Shown here one piece after another: positions 1 to 7,895 of a stretch of DNA of 64,000 bases; positions within the stretch are counted from its first letter, which is position 1, and each line of letters opens with the position of its first letter. This DNA is from Salinispira pacifica (GTDB taxonomy: Bacteria; Spirochaetota; Spirochaetia; DSM-27196; Salinispiraceae). The stretch lies in contig NC_023035.1 in NCBI RefSeq assembly GCF_000507245.1, forward strand, positions 1,005,001 to 1,069,000. Direction: 5' to 3'. A program made the position numbers and the translations under genes. The notes below the pieces were generated by a model. It was given only the letters and a program-made list of their open reading frames with translations, had not been told where the DNA came from and did not search any database.

Positions 1-1
1 T

Positions 2-421
2 GAAGATGGGGAATGGGTGTATTCAGAGGATATCCTGGACGGGGAATTCAGGGATGTTTTTGTTCAGACCTATACCATTGAAAACGGTGAGCGCATTACC
101 CGCCTGGATTATTATGAAGATAACTACAGCGGGCCCGATGGTGAGCTTGAACCCTACGGGGAGCAGGAGACGGTCTACGGCATAACCCGGCAGTTTCCCG
201 GGGGATTCCGCAGGGGCACTACCACCACCTTCTACACCGAAGTGACCGGCGACCGGGTGCGAATGTACGACTATTCCAGCGACAGCTGGGGTTCGTGGTC
301 CGACATACTCACCCCCGGGCTGAACAGCTTTGTATTCACCCACGGCGGCGATTATATGTTCGCTGCCGACACCCACCTGATGGCCACCCGGGGCCTGGCC
401 TCAGCCCGGACGCTCAGGTAG
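2..421 (+). CDS. C-terminal fragment of an unrecognised protein (5' end outside window)
   Basis: The reading frame is open from base 2 to a TAG at 419-421, so the gene begins before the window. The visible 139 residues are rich in Tyr, Asp, Glu and Gly, with no membrane segment and no motif I recognise. The pattern (short strand-like stretches, many aromatics) would fit an extracytoplasmic beta-rich protein, but that is only an impression. It converges on the aminotransferase gene and the two 3' ends overlap by 8 bases, leaving no room for a separate terminator. Confidence 0.5.
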   Translation, partial: EDGEWVYSEDILDGEFRDVFVQTYTIENGERITRLDYYEDNYSGPDGELEPYGEQETVYGITRQFPGGFRRGTTTTFYTEVTGDRVRMYDYSSDSWGSWSDILTPGLNSFVFTHGGDYMFAADTHLMATRGLASARTLR

Positions 422-1604
422 TCTCAAACGCCCGGCGGAATCCGGGCAGACTCCCCTGAATGATCCGTTCATCCACACAGTAGGAGATTCGGAAATAGCC
501 GGGCATGGCGAAGCCGCTTCCCGGCACGGTAAGAATTTTCTCCTCCACCAGCCGTTCGCAGAATGCCATATCATCGTCCCCGCCGTATCCCCGGGGTACT
601 TTGGGAAACATGTAGAAAGCTCCTTGAGGAAGTTCGAACTCATAGCCGATCTCCCTGAGCCCGTCGGCCAGCAGATCCCTCCGTCGGCGGTATCGTTCCA
701 CATCAACTGCACATCCGTCTATTTCTCCCACAATTCTCTGCATGAGTGCCGGGGCATTGGTGTAGCCCATGTTCAGGGTTGCTCCGGTCATTCCCGCAAC
801 GATTTTGTCCCGGTCCTCGGCCAGAGGATGCACGGCCGCCCAGCCGATCCTCTCCCCGGGAATGGAAAGGGACTTTGAGTAGGAATAGCAGATGATGCTG
901 TGGGGGTAGGCCTGAAACACCGGAGGCACGGGTTCTTTCCGGTAGATGATTTCTCTGTAGGGCTCATCGCTTATGAGATATATTCGCCTGCCGTGGAGTC
1001 TGCTCAGGCGTTCCAGCAGTTGTCCAAGATCAGCCAGGCTTTTCTCCGGGTAGATGGTTCCGCTGGGATTGTTCGGCGAGTTGATAATTACCGCAGCAGT
1101 TGTTTCATCAATCATTTCCTCAAGAGCGTTCAGATCTATGGAGAAATCCGGCAGTCCGGGCACGATTTCCAGAACACCGCCGTGTACGCTCAGATAGTTG
1201 CGGTAGGCCACAAATGCCGGTGCAGGAACCAGTACCCGGTCGCCGGGGTTGACCAGGCAATGAAATGCCAGACTCAAGGCGCTTCCGGCTCCCACGGTCA
1301 TAATTATACCGCCGGCGGAAATATCCACATCCTGCTCCCTCCGCACCCGTTGGGCGATTTTCTCCCGTACCTCGACCAGCCCGGCATTGTTCATGTAGGC
1401 GTGTTTTCCCGGAATGGATTCACCGAGAATTTTCTCAGCTGCGCGGTAAAACTCCGGCGGCGGGGAGAGATCCGGATTGCCGATGCTCAGATCAAACACA
1501 TTGTCCGCACCGTAGCGTTCCTTCAGCTGCTGTCCCTGGTTGAACATCCTGCGGATCAACGAACCGCCGGATAGTAATTGATCTATTCTTCGCGCCACTG
1601 CCAT
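414..1604 (-). CDS. Pyridoxal-phosphate aminotransferase, class I/II
   Basis: This 396-residue protein has the fold-type I aminotransferase layout: an N-terminal substrate segment with SIGNPDLSPPPEF, the NSPNNPSG motif near residue 177, and the PLP-binding lysine in SYSKSLSIPGERIGW near residue 245. Length is normal for the AspC family. It transfers an amino group from an amino acid to a 2-oxo acid. It lies downstream of iorAB-ptb-buk on the same strand (113-base gap), so it probably supplies the 2-oxo acids that the oxidoreductase decarboxylates. The exact amino acid cannot be read from sequence. The start ATG is preceded by a purine-rich GGAAAGGA. Confidence 0.88.
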   Translation of the reverse strand: MAVARRIDQLLSGGSLIRRMFNQGQQLKERYGADNVFDLSIGNPDLSPPPEFYRAAEKILGESIPGKHAYMNNAGLVEVREKIAQRVRREQDVDISAGGIIMTVGAGSALSLAFHCLVNPGDRVLVPAPAFVAYRNYLSVHGGVLEIVPGLPDFSIDLNALEEMIDETTAAVIINSPNNPSGTIYPEKSLADLGQLLERLSRLHGRRIYLISDEPYREIIYRKEPVPPVFQAYPHSIICYSYSKSLSIPGERIGWAAVHPLAEDRDKIVAGMTGATLNMGYTNAPALMQRIVGEIDGCAVDVERYRRRRDLLADGLREIGYEFELPQGAFYMFPKVPRGYGGDDDMAFCERLVEEKILTVPGSGFAMPGYFRISYCVDERIIQGSLPGFRRAFETT

Positions 1605-1717
1605 GTATCATCCTTTCCCGGAGGGGCTTAACCGGGTGAAAATGGGCCCCGTCCAATTCAATTATCATAAATCCCTGAGTGCTCCGAATTCCGTAGCTGT
1701 GGCTAATCCGGGACCAC

Positions 1718-2842
1718 TCAGTAATCAAGCAACACTTCTCCGTCGAACACATGCCTGGCCGCCGCCCGGGCCAGGGCAAGCAGTTCCATTTCTCCGGGAT
1801 AAATACGAATCCCGGCGATCCAGGAGCAGTGCTCTGCAATCCAGTCAGAAAGGGGCGGCCTTGGAAGACCCCCGGTGAGAATGATGGCGTCAACCCGGCC
1901 CTTCAACACGGCGGCCATGGCCCCGATCTCCTTGGAAATCTGGTACGCCATTGCCCGGTACACACTCTGCGCATTTTCGTCACCGTCCTTTATGCGCCGG
2001 ATTACCTCCCGGGCGTCATCGGTTCCAAGGTAGGCGTTCAGTCCGCCGGTTCTGGTGAGTGCCTTCTTCAGTTCTCCGGCAGAGCGGTACTCCCCGCTGA
2101 AGCAGATATCGATGAGACCGGTGAGGGGCAACGTTCCGCAGCGCTGCGGCGAAAAAGGACCGCCGTCCATGGCGTTGTTCACATCGATAATTCTGCCTCC
2201 GGTCATGGGGCCGATTGAGATCCCGCCTCCCAGATGGGCGATAATAAAGTTGAAATCTTCCATGACGCCGCCCATGTCCCGGGCCGCTTCTCTGGCCACA
2301 GAGCGCATGTTCAGGGCGTGGAGCTGACATTTCCGTTCAAGGCCCGGCCAGCCGGAATACCGTGCCGGGGGCTCAAACTGATCCACCCCCACCGGGTCCG
2401 CAATCAGCGAAGGAATTTTCCGCTGCTCAGCAATGCGCCGGGCCATGAGGGCTCCCAGGTTGGATGCATGATTGCCGTAGCGGGCACTGCTCAGATCCCT
2501 GATCATCCCATCGTTGATGCCGTAGCTCCCGGCTTCCAGGGGGCGGGTTAAACCGCCTCTGCCTGCAACCGCTCTGAGCCCGGAGCTGTCATGTTCTTCA
2601 AGGAACCGTTCCACCGCCTGCAGGCGGGGTTCAAGCTGGTCAATCGGCTCCATGCTGCTGATATTCCCGTTATGGTCCAGGGATGCCTGTGCCTCTTCTT
2701 CCAGTTCCCATTGGCTGCTTCCCCGGTATATTGCCGCCTTGGTGCTGGTGGAACCGGGATTGATAACCAGGAACCGGCTTGGCGAAGCATTGGTTTCACT
2801 CTTCATTTCCGCCTGCCTTTCTTCGTTGTTCTGTACTCTCAT
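1718..2842 (-). CDS. buk: Butyrate kinase (acyl-phosphate to acid plus ATP)
   Basis: The 374-residue protein belongs to the acetokinase/butyrate kinase family. FLVINPGSTSTKAA near residue 25 is the phosphate-binding loop of the ASKHA fold; AHLGGGISIG near residue 204 and ILTGG near residue 321 are the other nucleotide-site motifs. It makes ATP from butyryl-phosphate or a branched or aromatic acyl-phosphate. The gene starts 14 bases after ptb, as in classical ptb-buk operons. An internal ATG at 2806 would give a shorter N terminus closer to the usual family start; I kept the first ATG because GGAAG lies at good spacing before it. Confidence 0.93.
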   Translation of the reverse strand: MRVQNNEERQAEMKSETNASPSRFLVINPGSTSTKAAIYRGSSQWELEEEAQASLDHNGNISSMEPIDQLEPRLQAVERFLEEHDSSGLRAVAGRGGLTRPLEAGSYGINDGMIRDLSSARYGNHASNLGALMARRIAEQRKIPSLIADPVGVDQFEPPARYSGWPGLERKCQLHALNMRSVAREAARDMGGVMEDFNFIIAHLGGGISIGPMTGGRIIDVNNAMDGGPFSPQRCGTLPLTGLIDICFSGEYRSAGELKKALTRTGGLNAYLGTDDAREVIRRIKDGDENAQSVYRAMAYQISKEIGAMAAVLKGRVDAIILTGGLPRPPLSDWIAEHCSWIAGIRIYPGEMELLALARAAARHVFDGEVLLDY

Positions 2843-2856
2843 ATTTATCTTCCATT

Positions 2857-3780
2857 TCAGCCCGGCTCTTCCTGTGTATTCCCGCCGGCTGCTGCGGTAA
2901 GCCCCAGCAGTATGGAGTTCAGTTTCTCCCGGGCGCTGTCGCTTCGTGAAAGAAGAATTACCGGAGCCTTCGCACCCAGTATCAGTCCCCCGCCGGCATA
3001 TCCCGCCAGATAGATCAGGGCTTTTCCCAGGGCATTGCCGGCGGTAATATCCGGGGCAATGAGAATATCCGCATCCCCCTGAATCTTCCCCTCATATCCT
3101 TTTGCCTCGCAGGAATCCCTGCTCACCGCAAGATCCAGCGCCATAGGCCCCTGGACGATGCATCGGGGGAAGTCCCCCTCCTCCCAGGCCCGGGTGAGAA
3201 GATCTGCATCCGTGGATTCAGGGAGTTTTTCGTTCACCTGTTCGGTGGCCGACAAAAGAGCCACCCTGGGCCGGGGGATTCCAAGAGCGTGAAACAGATC
3301 AACTGAAGAGCCGATAATCCGCCGTTTTTCCTCAACACCGGGATGCATGACCATTCCTCCGTCGCTGATCCCCAGAAATCCACCTCCGGGTTTTTCCAGC
3401 ACCAGACAATGGCTCAGCAAGGCATGCCCGGGATTCAGCTCCCGGCGGTTCAGGAGAGTCTTCAACAGGAGGGGAGTGGGTACCTTGCCCTTCATCAGCA
3501 GGTCGGCTGAACCCTCCGCAACAGCGTCAACGGCCCGGTCGCAGGCCTCCTGATCGTTGCTGCAATGCACGATTTCCCCCTCCTTAAGCCCGCTCCCGGT
3601 CATGTACCGGCGTATCTCTTCCCGGTCTCCGAAAAGCCGAAAAGAGGCAATCCCCCTTTTTCCGGCTTCGGCCAGGGCGGCGAAAACCTGTTCTCCCCGG
3701 GCTCCGGCCACGGCAATGGTTTTCGCATCACCCGCCATCCGTAGTTCAAGTCCTGCGAAACCTTCCATTTCCCGGTTCAT
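2857..3780 (-). CDS. ptb: Phosphate butyryltransferase
   Basis: The 307-residue protein matches the phosphate acetyl/butyryltransferase family in length and motifs: an N-terminal Rossmann-like segment (IAVAGARGEQVF), DLLMKGKVPTPLLLK near residue 95, the SDGGM and HPG residues near 140-150, and the C-terminal LIAPDITAGNALGKALIY. It exchanges CoA for phosphate on a short-chain acyl-CoA, the step before the kinase. Its ATG overlaps the TGA of iorAB by 4 bases, which indicates translational coupling. In this operon the substrate may be an amino-acid-derived acyl-CoA rather than butyryl-CoA (inference from neighbours). Confidence 0.93.
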   Translation of the reverse strand: MNREMEGFAGLELRMAGDAKTIAVAGARGEQVFAALAEAGKRGIASFRLFGDREEIRRYMTGSGLKEGEIVHCSNDQEACDRAVDAVAEGSADLLMKGKVPTPLLLKTLLNRRELNPGHALLSHCLVLEKPGGGFLGISDGGMVMHPGVEEKRRIIGSSVDLFHALGIPRPRVALLSATEQVNEKLPESTDADLLTRAWEEGDFPRCIVQGPMALDLAVSRDSCEAKGYEGKIQGDADILIAPDITAGNALGKALIYLAGYAGGGLILGAKAPVILLSRSDSAREKLNSILLGLTAAAGGNTQEEPG

Positions 3781-6080
3781 ACCTGCCTCCCTGCCTTGAA
3801 TGCAGCAATATTGGTCTGGACCACCTTTTCTCCCTTGGCGGTAAACAATTCTCGAACACCCTGAAGCAGGAAACCTTCATCCAGGGGTATGTGTCTGGAG
3901 GCAGCTCCAACCAGAACCATATTTGCCGCCCGGGATGAACCGGCCTCCATTGCAGCTGTTACCGTGTTGATCAGCTCCCCGCCGGCAATATTCCTCACTT
4001 CGCCGTGAATATCTTCCAGATTGGGATAGTCGGGGATATTGGTGAAAGCCTCCGCTGCACTTACCACTTTTCCCAGGGGACTCAAATACCGGGTGTAGCG
4101 AAGGGCTTCCATGGGCTCCATGCTGAGAATCATGTCCGCTCTTCCGAACCCGATCAAATCCGACGGAATACGGGAACTGCTGATCCGCAGGTGGGCCTGT
4201 ACCGCCCCTCCCCGCTGGGCCATCCCGTGAACCTCTGACTGACGGACCTGCAGACCCGCGTTCATGGCCGCCGTTGCGATCACCGCCGCCACCGAGAGAA
4301 TCCCCTGACCGCCCACGCCGGCAAGGATGATGTCATACTTCACCTTCCCGGGAGATGCGCCGGAGGTTTCAACCGGCTGTGCTTCGGCAGGGGCTTCCGG
4401 TTCCATCCGGTTTCTCCGTTTCAGAGTCTGAATGCACTCCCGGATGGCGATCACCACCGAAAGTCCCCGGTGGTGAAACTCCTCCTTCAGCCGCCGTGCA
4501 TTCTCTTCCCGGTTTTTCGGCAGAGGAGTAAGGTCCAGAAGATGCTCCTCATCAACCCCCAGGCCCAGCACCGCATTCCGGATCTGCTGGGAACGCACTA
4601 TGGTATTTTGGCCGCCGGTCATGGCTGTGGTTTCGTTATCCATAATGATAATGGTCATGGGGATATCTGCGGAGGCCGCATCAGCGAGGCCGGTGAGCCC
4701 CGAATGCATAAACGTGGAGTCGCCGATGGTGGCGACAACCGGATGCATGCCCGCCTCCGCAGCGCCCCGGGCCATGGGAATGGAAGCTCCCATGCACAAG
4801 GCTGTCTCAATGGTTTTATGGGGAGGCAGGAACCCAAGGGTGTAGCAGCCGATATCGCTGGTCACCAGTTTGCTTGTCTCGTCTTTCAGTGCATCGTTGA
4901 CTGCATCGAAGGTATCGCCATGGGGACAGGCCTGGCACAACTGGGGAGGCCGCATGGGAAGTTCCATAGCTGCAATTGCGGTCGAGGAGGGTGCTGCAAC
5001 CGGGGAAGAGGCCGGAGCTGAATCCGGATCCCGCTTTCCGTGTGCTCCCTGAATCTTCCCGGGTATGGCATGCTTCATTTCCGCAAGACCCATGGCCGGA
5101 CGCACATTATCCGGGTTCAGTTCTCCGCTGGCCGGAACCGTGCCGTCCATCTTGCCGGAAATTGTCAGTTCTGAGGGCAACAGCCCGCAGAGAAGCCGCT
5201 CCACATACGGGTAGCCTTCTTCCAGGCAGATGATTCTGCTGCGCCCCGCGCTCAACGAGGCGATCAGTTCCACGGGGATGGGATAGCTTCCGATCTGCAG
5301 TCTGGCCGGGGGGACGTCCAGCTCCGGCAGGTTCTCCTCGTAATAATTGCCCCCCAGCCCGGTGGTGATGTACGCCGTGTCTCCTGCAGCATCGCTGTGC
5401 TCCAGGCGGTTGAAAGGGCTGGAGCTGCTCCAGGACTCCAGCTCAGGTATCAGATTCAGATGATCGGCATAATGCTTCCTGCTCACAGCGGGGAGAACCA
5501 TGTAGTCGGTGATCCCGGTAAACTTCTCAGCCGGATTTTCCTTTCTGGCCTCTGCAGGAGTTACCACCGCCCGTGAGTGGGACAGCCGCGTCACAAGTTT
5601 TACCATTACCGGGACGTGAAACTTCTCAGAAAGATCAAAAGCCGCCCGGGTCATCTCGTATGCTTCCTGCTGATTCCGGGGTTCAAGGCAGGGCATCCCG
5701 GCGAAATCGGCAAACCAGCGGCTGTCCTGTTCGTTCTGGGATGAATGCATTCCCGGATCATCGGCGACCGCCAGCACCAGTCCCCCTTTGATATTCATGA
5801 GCACTGAGTTCATGAAGGGATCCGCCGCCACATTCAGCCCCACGTGCTTCATGGTCACCAGACAGCGCCGGTTCATTAAGGATGCCCCAACCGCCGATTC
5901 ATAGGCGGTCTTCTCGTTGGAACACCAGCTTGCCGTATATGTCCACTGATCTTTCCGGTCCAGCAGATATTCAAGAATTTCCGTGGAAGGTGTGCCCGGG
6001 TATCCGTATGCCTGGGAAATCCCTGCATGTATTGCGCCCAGAGCAAGGGCCTCATCTCCCAATAGAACGAGATCTTTCAT
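3777..6080 (-). CDS. iorA/iorB: Indolepyruvate:ferredoxin-type oxidoreductase, fused alpha and beta subunits
   Basis: The 767-residue protein is a fusion. Residues 1 to about 560 resemble IorA: GDEALALGAIHAG and GYPGTPSTEI at the N terminus, CQACPHG, and a TPP-binding stretch GDSTFMHSGL with IMDNETTAMTGGQ. Residues from about 580 to the end resemble IorB, with LAGVGGQGILS and QSEVHGMAQRGG. The enzyme oxidatively decarboxylates aryl- or branched 2-oxo acids to acyl-CoA with reduction of ferredoxin. IorA normally ends in a ferredoxin domain with two CxxCxxC clusters; none is visible here, and the linker runs straight into the beta part. It is the first gene of an operon with ptb and buk. Confidence 0.88.
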   Translation of the reverse strand: MKDLVLLGDEALALGAIHAGISQAYGYPGTPSTEILEYLLDRKDQWTYTASWCSNEKTAYESAVGASLMNRRCLVTMKHVGLNVAADPFMNSVLMNIKGGLVLAVADDPGMHSSQNEQDSRWFADFAGMPCLEPRNQQEAYEMTRAAFDLSEKFHVPVMVKLVTRLSHSRAVVTPAEARKENPAEKFTGITDYMVLPAVSRKHYADHLNLIPELESWSSSSPFNRLEHSDAAGDTAYITTGLGGNYYEENLPELDVPPARLQIGSYPIPVELIASLSAGRSRIICLEEGYPYVERLLCGLLPSELTISGKMDGTVPASGELNPDNVRPAMGLAEMKHAIPGKIQGAHGKRDPDSAPASSPVAAPSSTAIAAMELPMRPPQLCQACPHGDTFDAVNDALKDETSKLVTSDIGCYTLGFLPPHKTIETALCMGASIPMARGAAEAGMHPVVATIGDSTFMHSGLTGLADAASADIPMTIIIMDNETTAMTGGQNTIVRSQQIRNAVLGLGVDEEHLLDLTPLPKNREENARRLKEEFHHRGLSVVIAIRECIQTLKRRNRMEPEAPAEAQPVETSGASPGKVKYDIILAGVGGQGILSVAAVIATAAMNAGLQVRQSEVHGMAQRGGAVQAHLRISSSRIPSDLIGFGRADMILSMEPMEALRYTRYLSPLGKVVSAAEAFTNIPDYPNLEDIHGEVRNIAGGELINTVTAAMEAGSSRAANMVLVGAASRHIPLDEGFLLQGVRELFTAKGEKVVQTNIAAFKAGRQV

Positions 6081-6112
6081 TGTCAGTCCCCTTTGGTACG
6101 TGGTCTCTATTC

Positions 6113-6141
6113 TTTATAGACCCAAAAGCGGAATTTGGCAA
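6113..6141 (-). promoter_or_regulatory. Predicted sigma70-type promoter of iorAB-ptb-buk
   Basis: On the minus strand TTGCCA (6136-6141) and TATAAA (6113-6118) are 17 bases apart. The start codon of iorAB lies about 30 bases downstream of the -10, with GGGGAC as a ribosome binding site. Prediction from sequence only. Confidence 0.55.
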
Positions 6142-6182
6142 ATTCAAGCGAATAAAAGTTGTAATAATTAAAAAATTAACGA

Positions 6183-6198
6183 ATAATATATGTATTAT
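6183..6198. promoter_or_regulatory. AT-rich palindrome, possible Lrp-family operator
   Basis: ATAATA, a 4-base spacer and TATTAT form a perfect dyad in the very AT-rich gap between iorAB and the divergent Lrp-type regulator. Lrp/AsnC proteins often bind AT-rich dyads next to their own gene. The assignment is an inference from position and base composition. Confidence 0.35.
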
Positions 6199-6253
6199 AT
6201 TAGAACAAAGCTAATAAAATACGGTCAGCCAGTATAAATGGATGAGAAGAGTT

Positions 6254-6706
6254 ATGGATGAAATAAACAGAAAGATCGTCAATCTGCTCCAGCAGGACAG
6301 CAGCATTACCAACCAGCAGCTGGCGGAAGCCATCGGCCTCTCCCCGGCAAGCAGCCTGGAGCGGGTTCGCAAACTGGAGCGCAGCGGAGTGATCCGGGGC
6401 TATACAGCTCTGATGGACCGGCGGAAACTGGGCAAACACATCAAAGCGTACATATTCATCACCATGCGCCAGCACAACGCCCAGCTGATGAACCGCTTCA
6501 ATCAGGCGGTTGCGGACCTTCCGGAGGTAATGGAGTGTGACCGGCTGGCGGGTGAAAAGGATTACCTCATGAAAGTGGTTTGCGACAACATCGAAGATTT
6601 TGAGGCATTCACCCGTGAACGGCTCACCACCATTCCGGGAATCGACCGCACAAGTTCCACCATAGTGCTCTCCACCCTTGTGGAACGGAGCGGGGTGGAG
6701 TATTAA
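6254..6706 (+). CDS. Lrp/AsnC family transcriptional regulator
   Basis: About 150 residues with the two-part Lrp layout. An N-terminal winged helix-turn-helix (MDEINRKIVNLLQ, then ITNQQLAEAIGLSPASSLERV) is followed by the RAM/AsnC effector-binding domain (residues 60-145, with YIFITM and AGEKDYLMKV). Such proteins sense amino acids or related acids and control their metabolism. It is divergent from the iorAB-ptb-buk operon, which makes it the likely regulator of amino-acid fermentation here. I prefer the ATG at 6254 because GAGAAGAG lies just before it and family members begin MDxID; an in-frame ATG at 6242 is the alternative. Confidence 0.9.
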   Translation: MDEINRKIVNLLQQDSSITNQQLAEAIGLSPASSLERVRKLERSGVIRGYTALMDRRKLGKHIKAYIFITMRQHNAQLMNRFNQAVADLPEVMECDRLAGEKDYLMKVVCDNIEDFEAFTRERLTTIPGIDRTSSTIVLSTLVERSGVEY

Positions 6707-6736
6707 ACTAGACATTCCTGAGTTTTCGTATGCTGC

Positions 6737-7555
6737 TCATTGCTCCGGGAACACCTCCAGAACCTGATATTCTTTAACCTGTTCGTATCCCAGTTTTCGT
6801 CCCAGACTGACCGAAGCTTTATTCGCCGCATCCCATGGAACCTTTATCTCCCTTTCCAGCGCAGTATTAAGCCATGCAGCCGCGGCGACGGTTGCCAGTC
6901 CCCGGCGGCGCTGTGTTTCAACCGTATTTACCTGACATTCTGCATGGTTGCCGGACCGGATGAATGCCGACGCACCTGCGACTATCTGTGCTGTGCTGCT
7001 GTTTTCCATCAAGCTGACTATGCCGGGGAATGAGCGCAGGCGAAAATCGGAGGGATCATGAAAATGATGCTTCGGATGCTCCCAGCCCAGGGATTCCCGG
7101 AGTGCTTCAGTATCGGCAGATGACGGGGATTCAAGCTGGTAGTCCGTGTCCAGCCGCCGGGTAACATGGGAATGCAGTTCCCGGAACTGCCGCAGTTCAA
7201 AGGAGCTGCAGGGCATATGATACCGCCGGATTTCCCGTACTCCGTCACCATGAATCCGGTGAATCAGTCTGTTCCATTCCGGCGAATACCCCAGTACCGC
7301 AGGAAGAACCGGGAAGGAACGAACCAGCTCCTGCGCCCCGGGAGAACCGGCATCTCCGGCAAATATCACCAGTCCCCCGTAGAAAATCCCGGCACAATCT
7401 GTTGCCCGGGCGGAATTTCCATGAAGCGTGCCGAACCCGTCCTCCAGGCAGGAGTGGATGCAGGCGTTCCACATGGGGATGTCCTTGAAGAGGGGGAGAT
7501 AATCATTTCGCTGTGAAGGATCAATGGTATGTACAGAGCTGTTTTTGCTGCTCAT
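6737..7555 (-). CDS. GNAT-fold N-acetyltransferase
   Basis: The 272-residue protein has its recognisable part at the C terminus. IVAGASAFIRSGNHAEC is followed by a beta-alpha unit ETQRRRGLATVAAAAWL (the acetyl-CoA loop, QRRRGLA) and by WDAANKASVSLGRKLGYE, a typical final GNAT segment. The long N-terminal half without a clear motif fits the larger GNAT_acetyltran family as I recall it. The substrate is unknown. AGGAGA sits 7 bases before the ATG. It converges on the Lrp-type gene with about 30 bases between stops. Confidence 0.72.
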   Translation of the reverse strand: MSSKNSSVHTIDPSQRNDYLPLFKDIPMWNACIHSCLEDGFGTLHGNSARATDCAGIFYGGLVIFAGDAGSPGAQELVRSFPVLPAVLGYSPEWNRLIHRIHGDGVREIRRYHMPCSSFELRQFRELHSHVTRRLDTDYQLESPSSADTEALRESLGWEHPKHHFHDPSDFRLRSFPGIVSLMENSSTAQIVAGASAFIRSGNHAECQVNTVETQRRRGLATVAAAAWLNTALEREIKVPWDAANKASVSLGRKLGYEQVKEYQVLEVFPEQ

Positions 7556-7581
7556 CGTTTGTCTCCTGTATTCATTTTACG

Positions 7582-7601
7582 GTGCACGGAAGCTTGTAAA
7601 A
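7582..7601. repeat. Single arm of a dispersed repeat shared with 47793-47936
   Basis: GTGCACGGAAGCTTGTAAAA matches the arms of the inverted repeat at 47793-47936 at 17 or more of 20 positions. Here only one arm is present, about 30 bases upstream of the acetyltransferase start codon. It may be a solo end of a small mobile element or a shared upstream control site. Confidence 0.4.
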
Positions 7602-7729
7602 CGACAACTTCCGGGAGGAGTCGATTCAGATATAGTGCCGTTACCTTTTCTATGCTCTTACTGAGAGTACTGGGGGATTCTGATTATAGTCGAAAAACAA
7701 CCTGTGAATAATAGGATATAAAGGAGGAA

Positions 7730-7786
7730 ATGATGAAAAATCCGATCAGCCTGAGCGTTGACCGTGGAAGCGTCCGACGAATATAA
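7730..7786 (+). CDS. Possible 18-residue small protein or leader peptide
   Basis: A short open frame of 18 codons plus stop begins with two ATGs directly after AAGGAGGA, the strongest ribosome binding site in this 340-base gap. The peptide (MMKNPISLSVDRGSVRRI) has no recognised motif. A GC-rich hairpin-forming stretch with a run of nine G follows at about 7807-7830, before the kinase gene. It could be a leader that couples translation to the kinase operon, or chance. Nothing else gene-like is visible between 7556 and 7895. Confidence 0.3.
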   Translation: MMKNPISLSVDRGSVRRI

Positions 7787-7895
7787 TTCTGCAGACAGTG
7801 ATCGCGTCCCGCCCCTTGGGGGGGGGCGGTTACCTGTGAACATGCGGTGAATGAATATTTTCGGTAAACCGGGGTACCATGGCAGGAGGCAGACA

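Noticed and set aside
900-1574. Plus-strand open frame inside the aminotransferase gene
   Set aside because: It lies opposite a well-supported PLP enzyme; composition is as expected from the complement of that gene.
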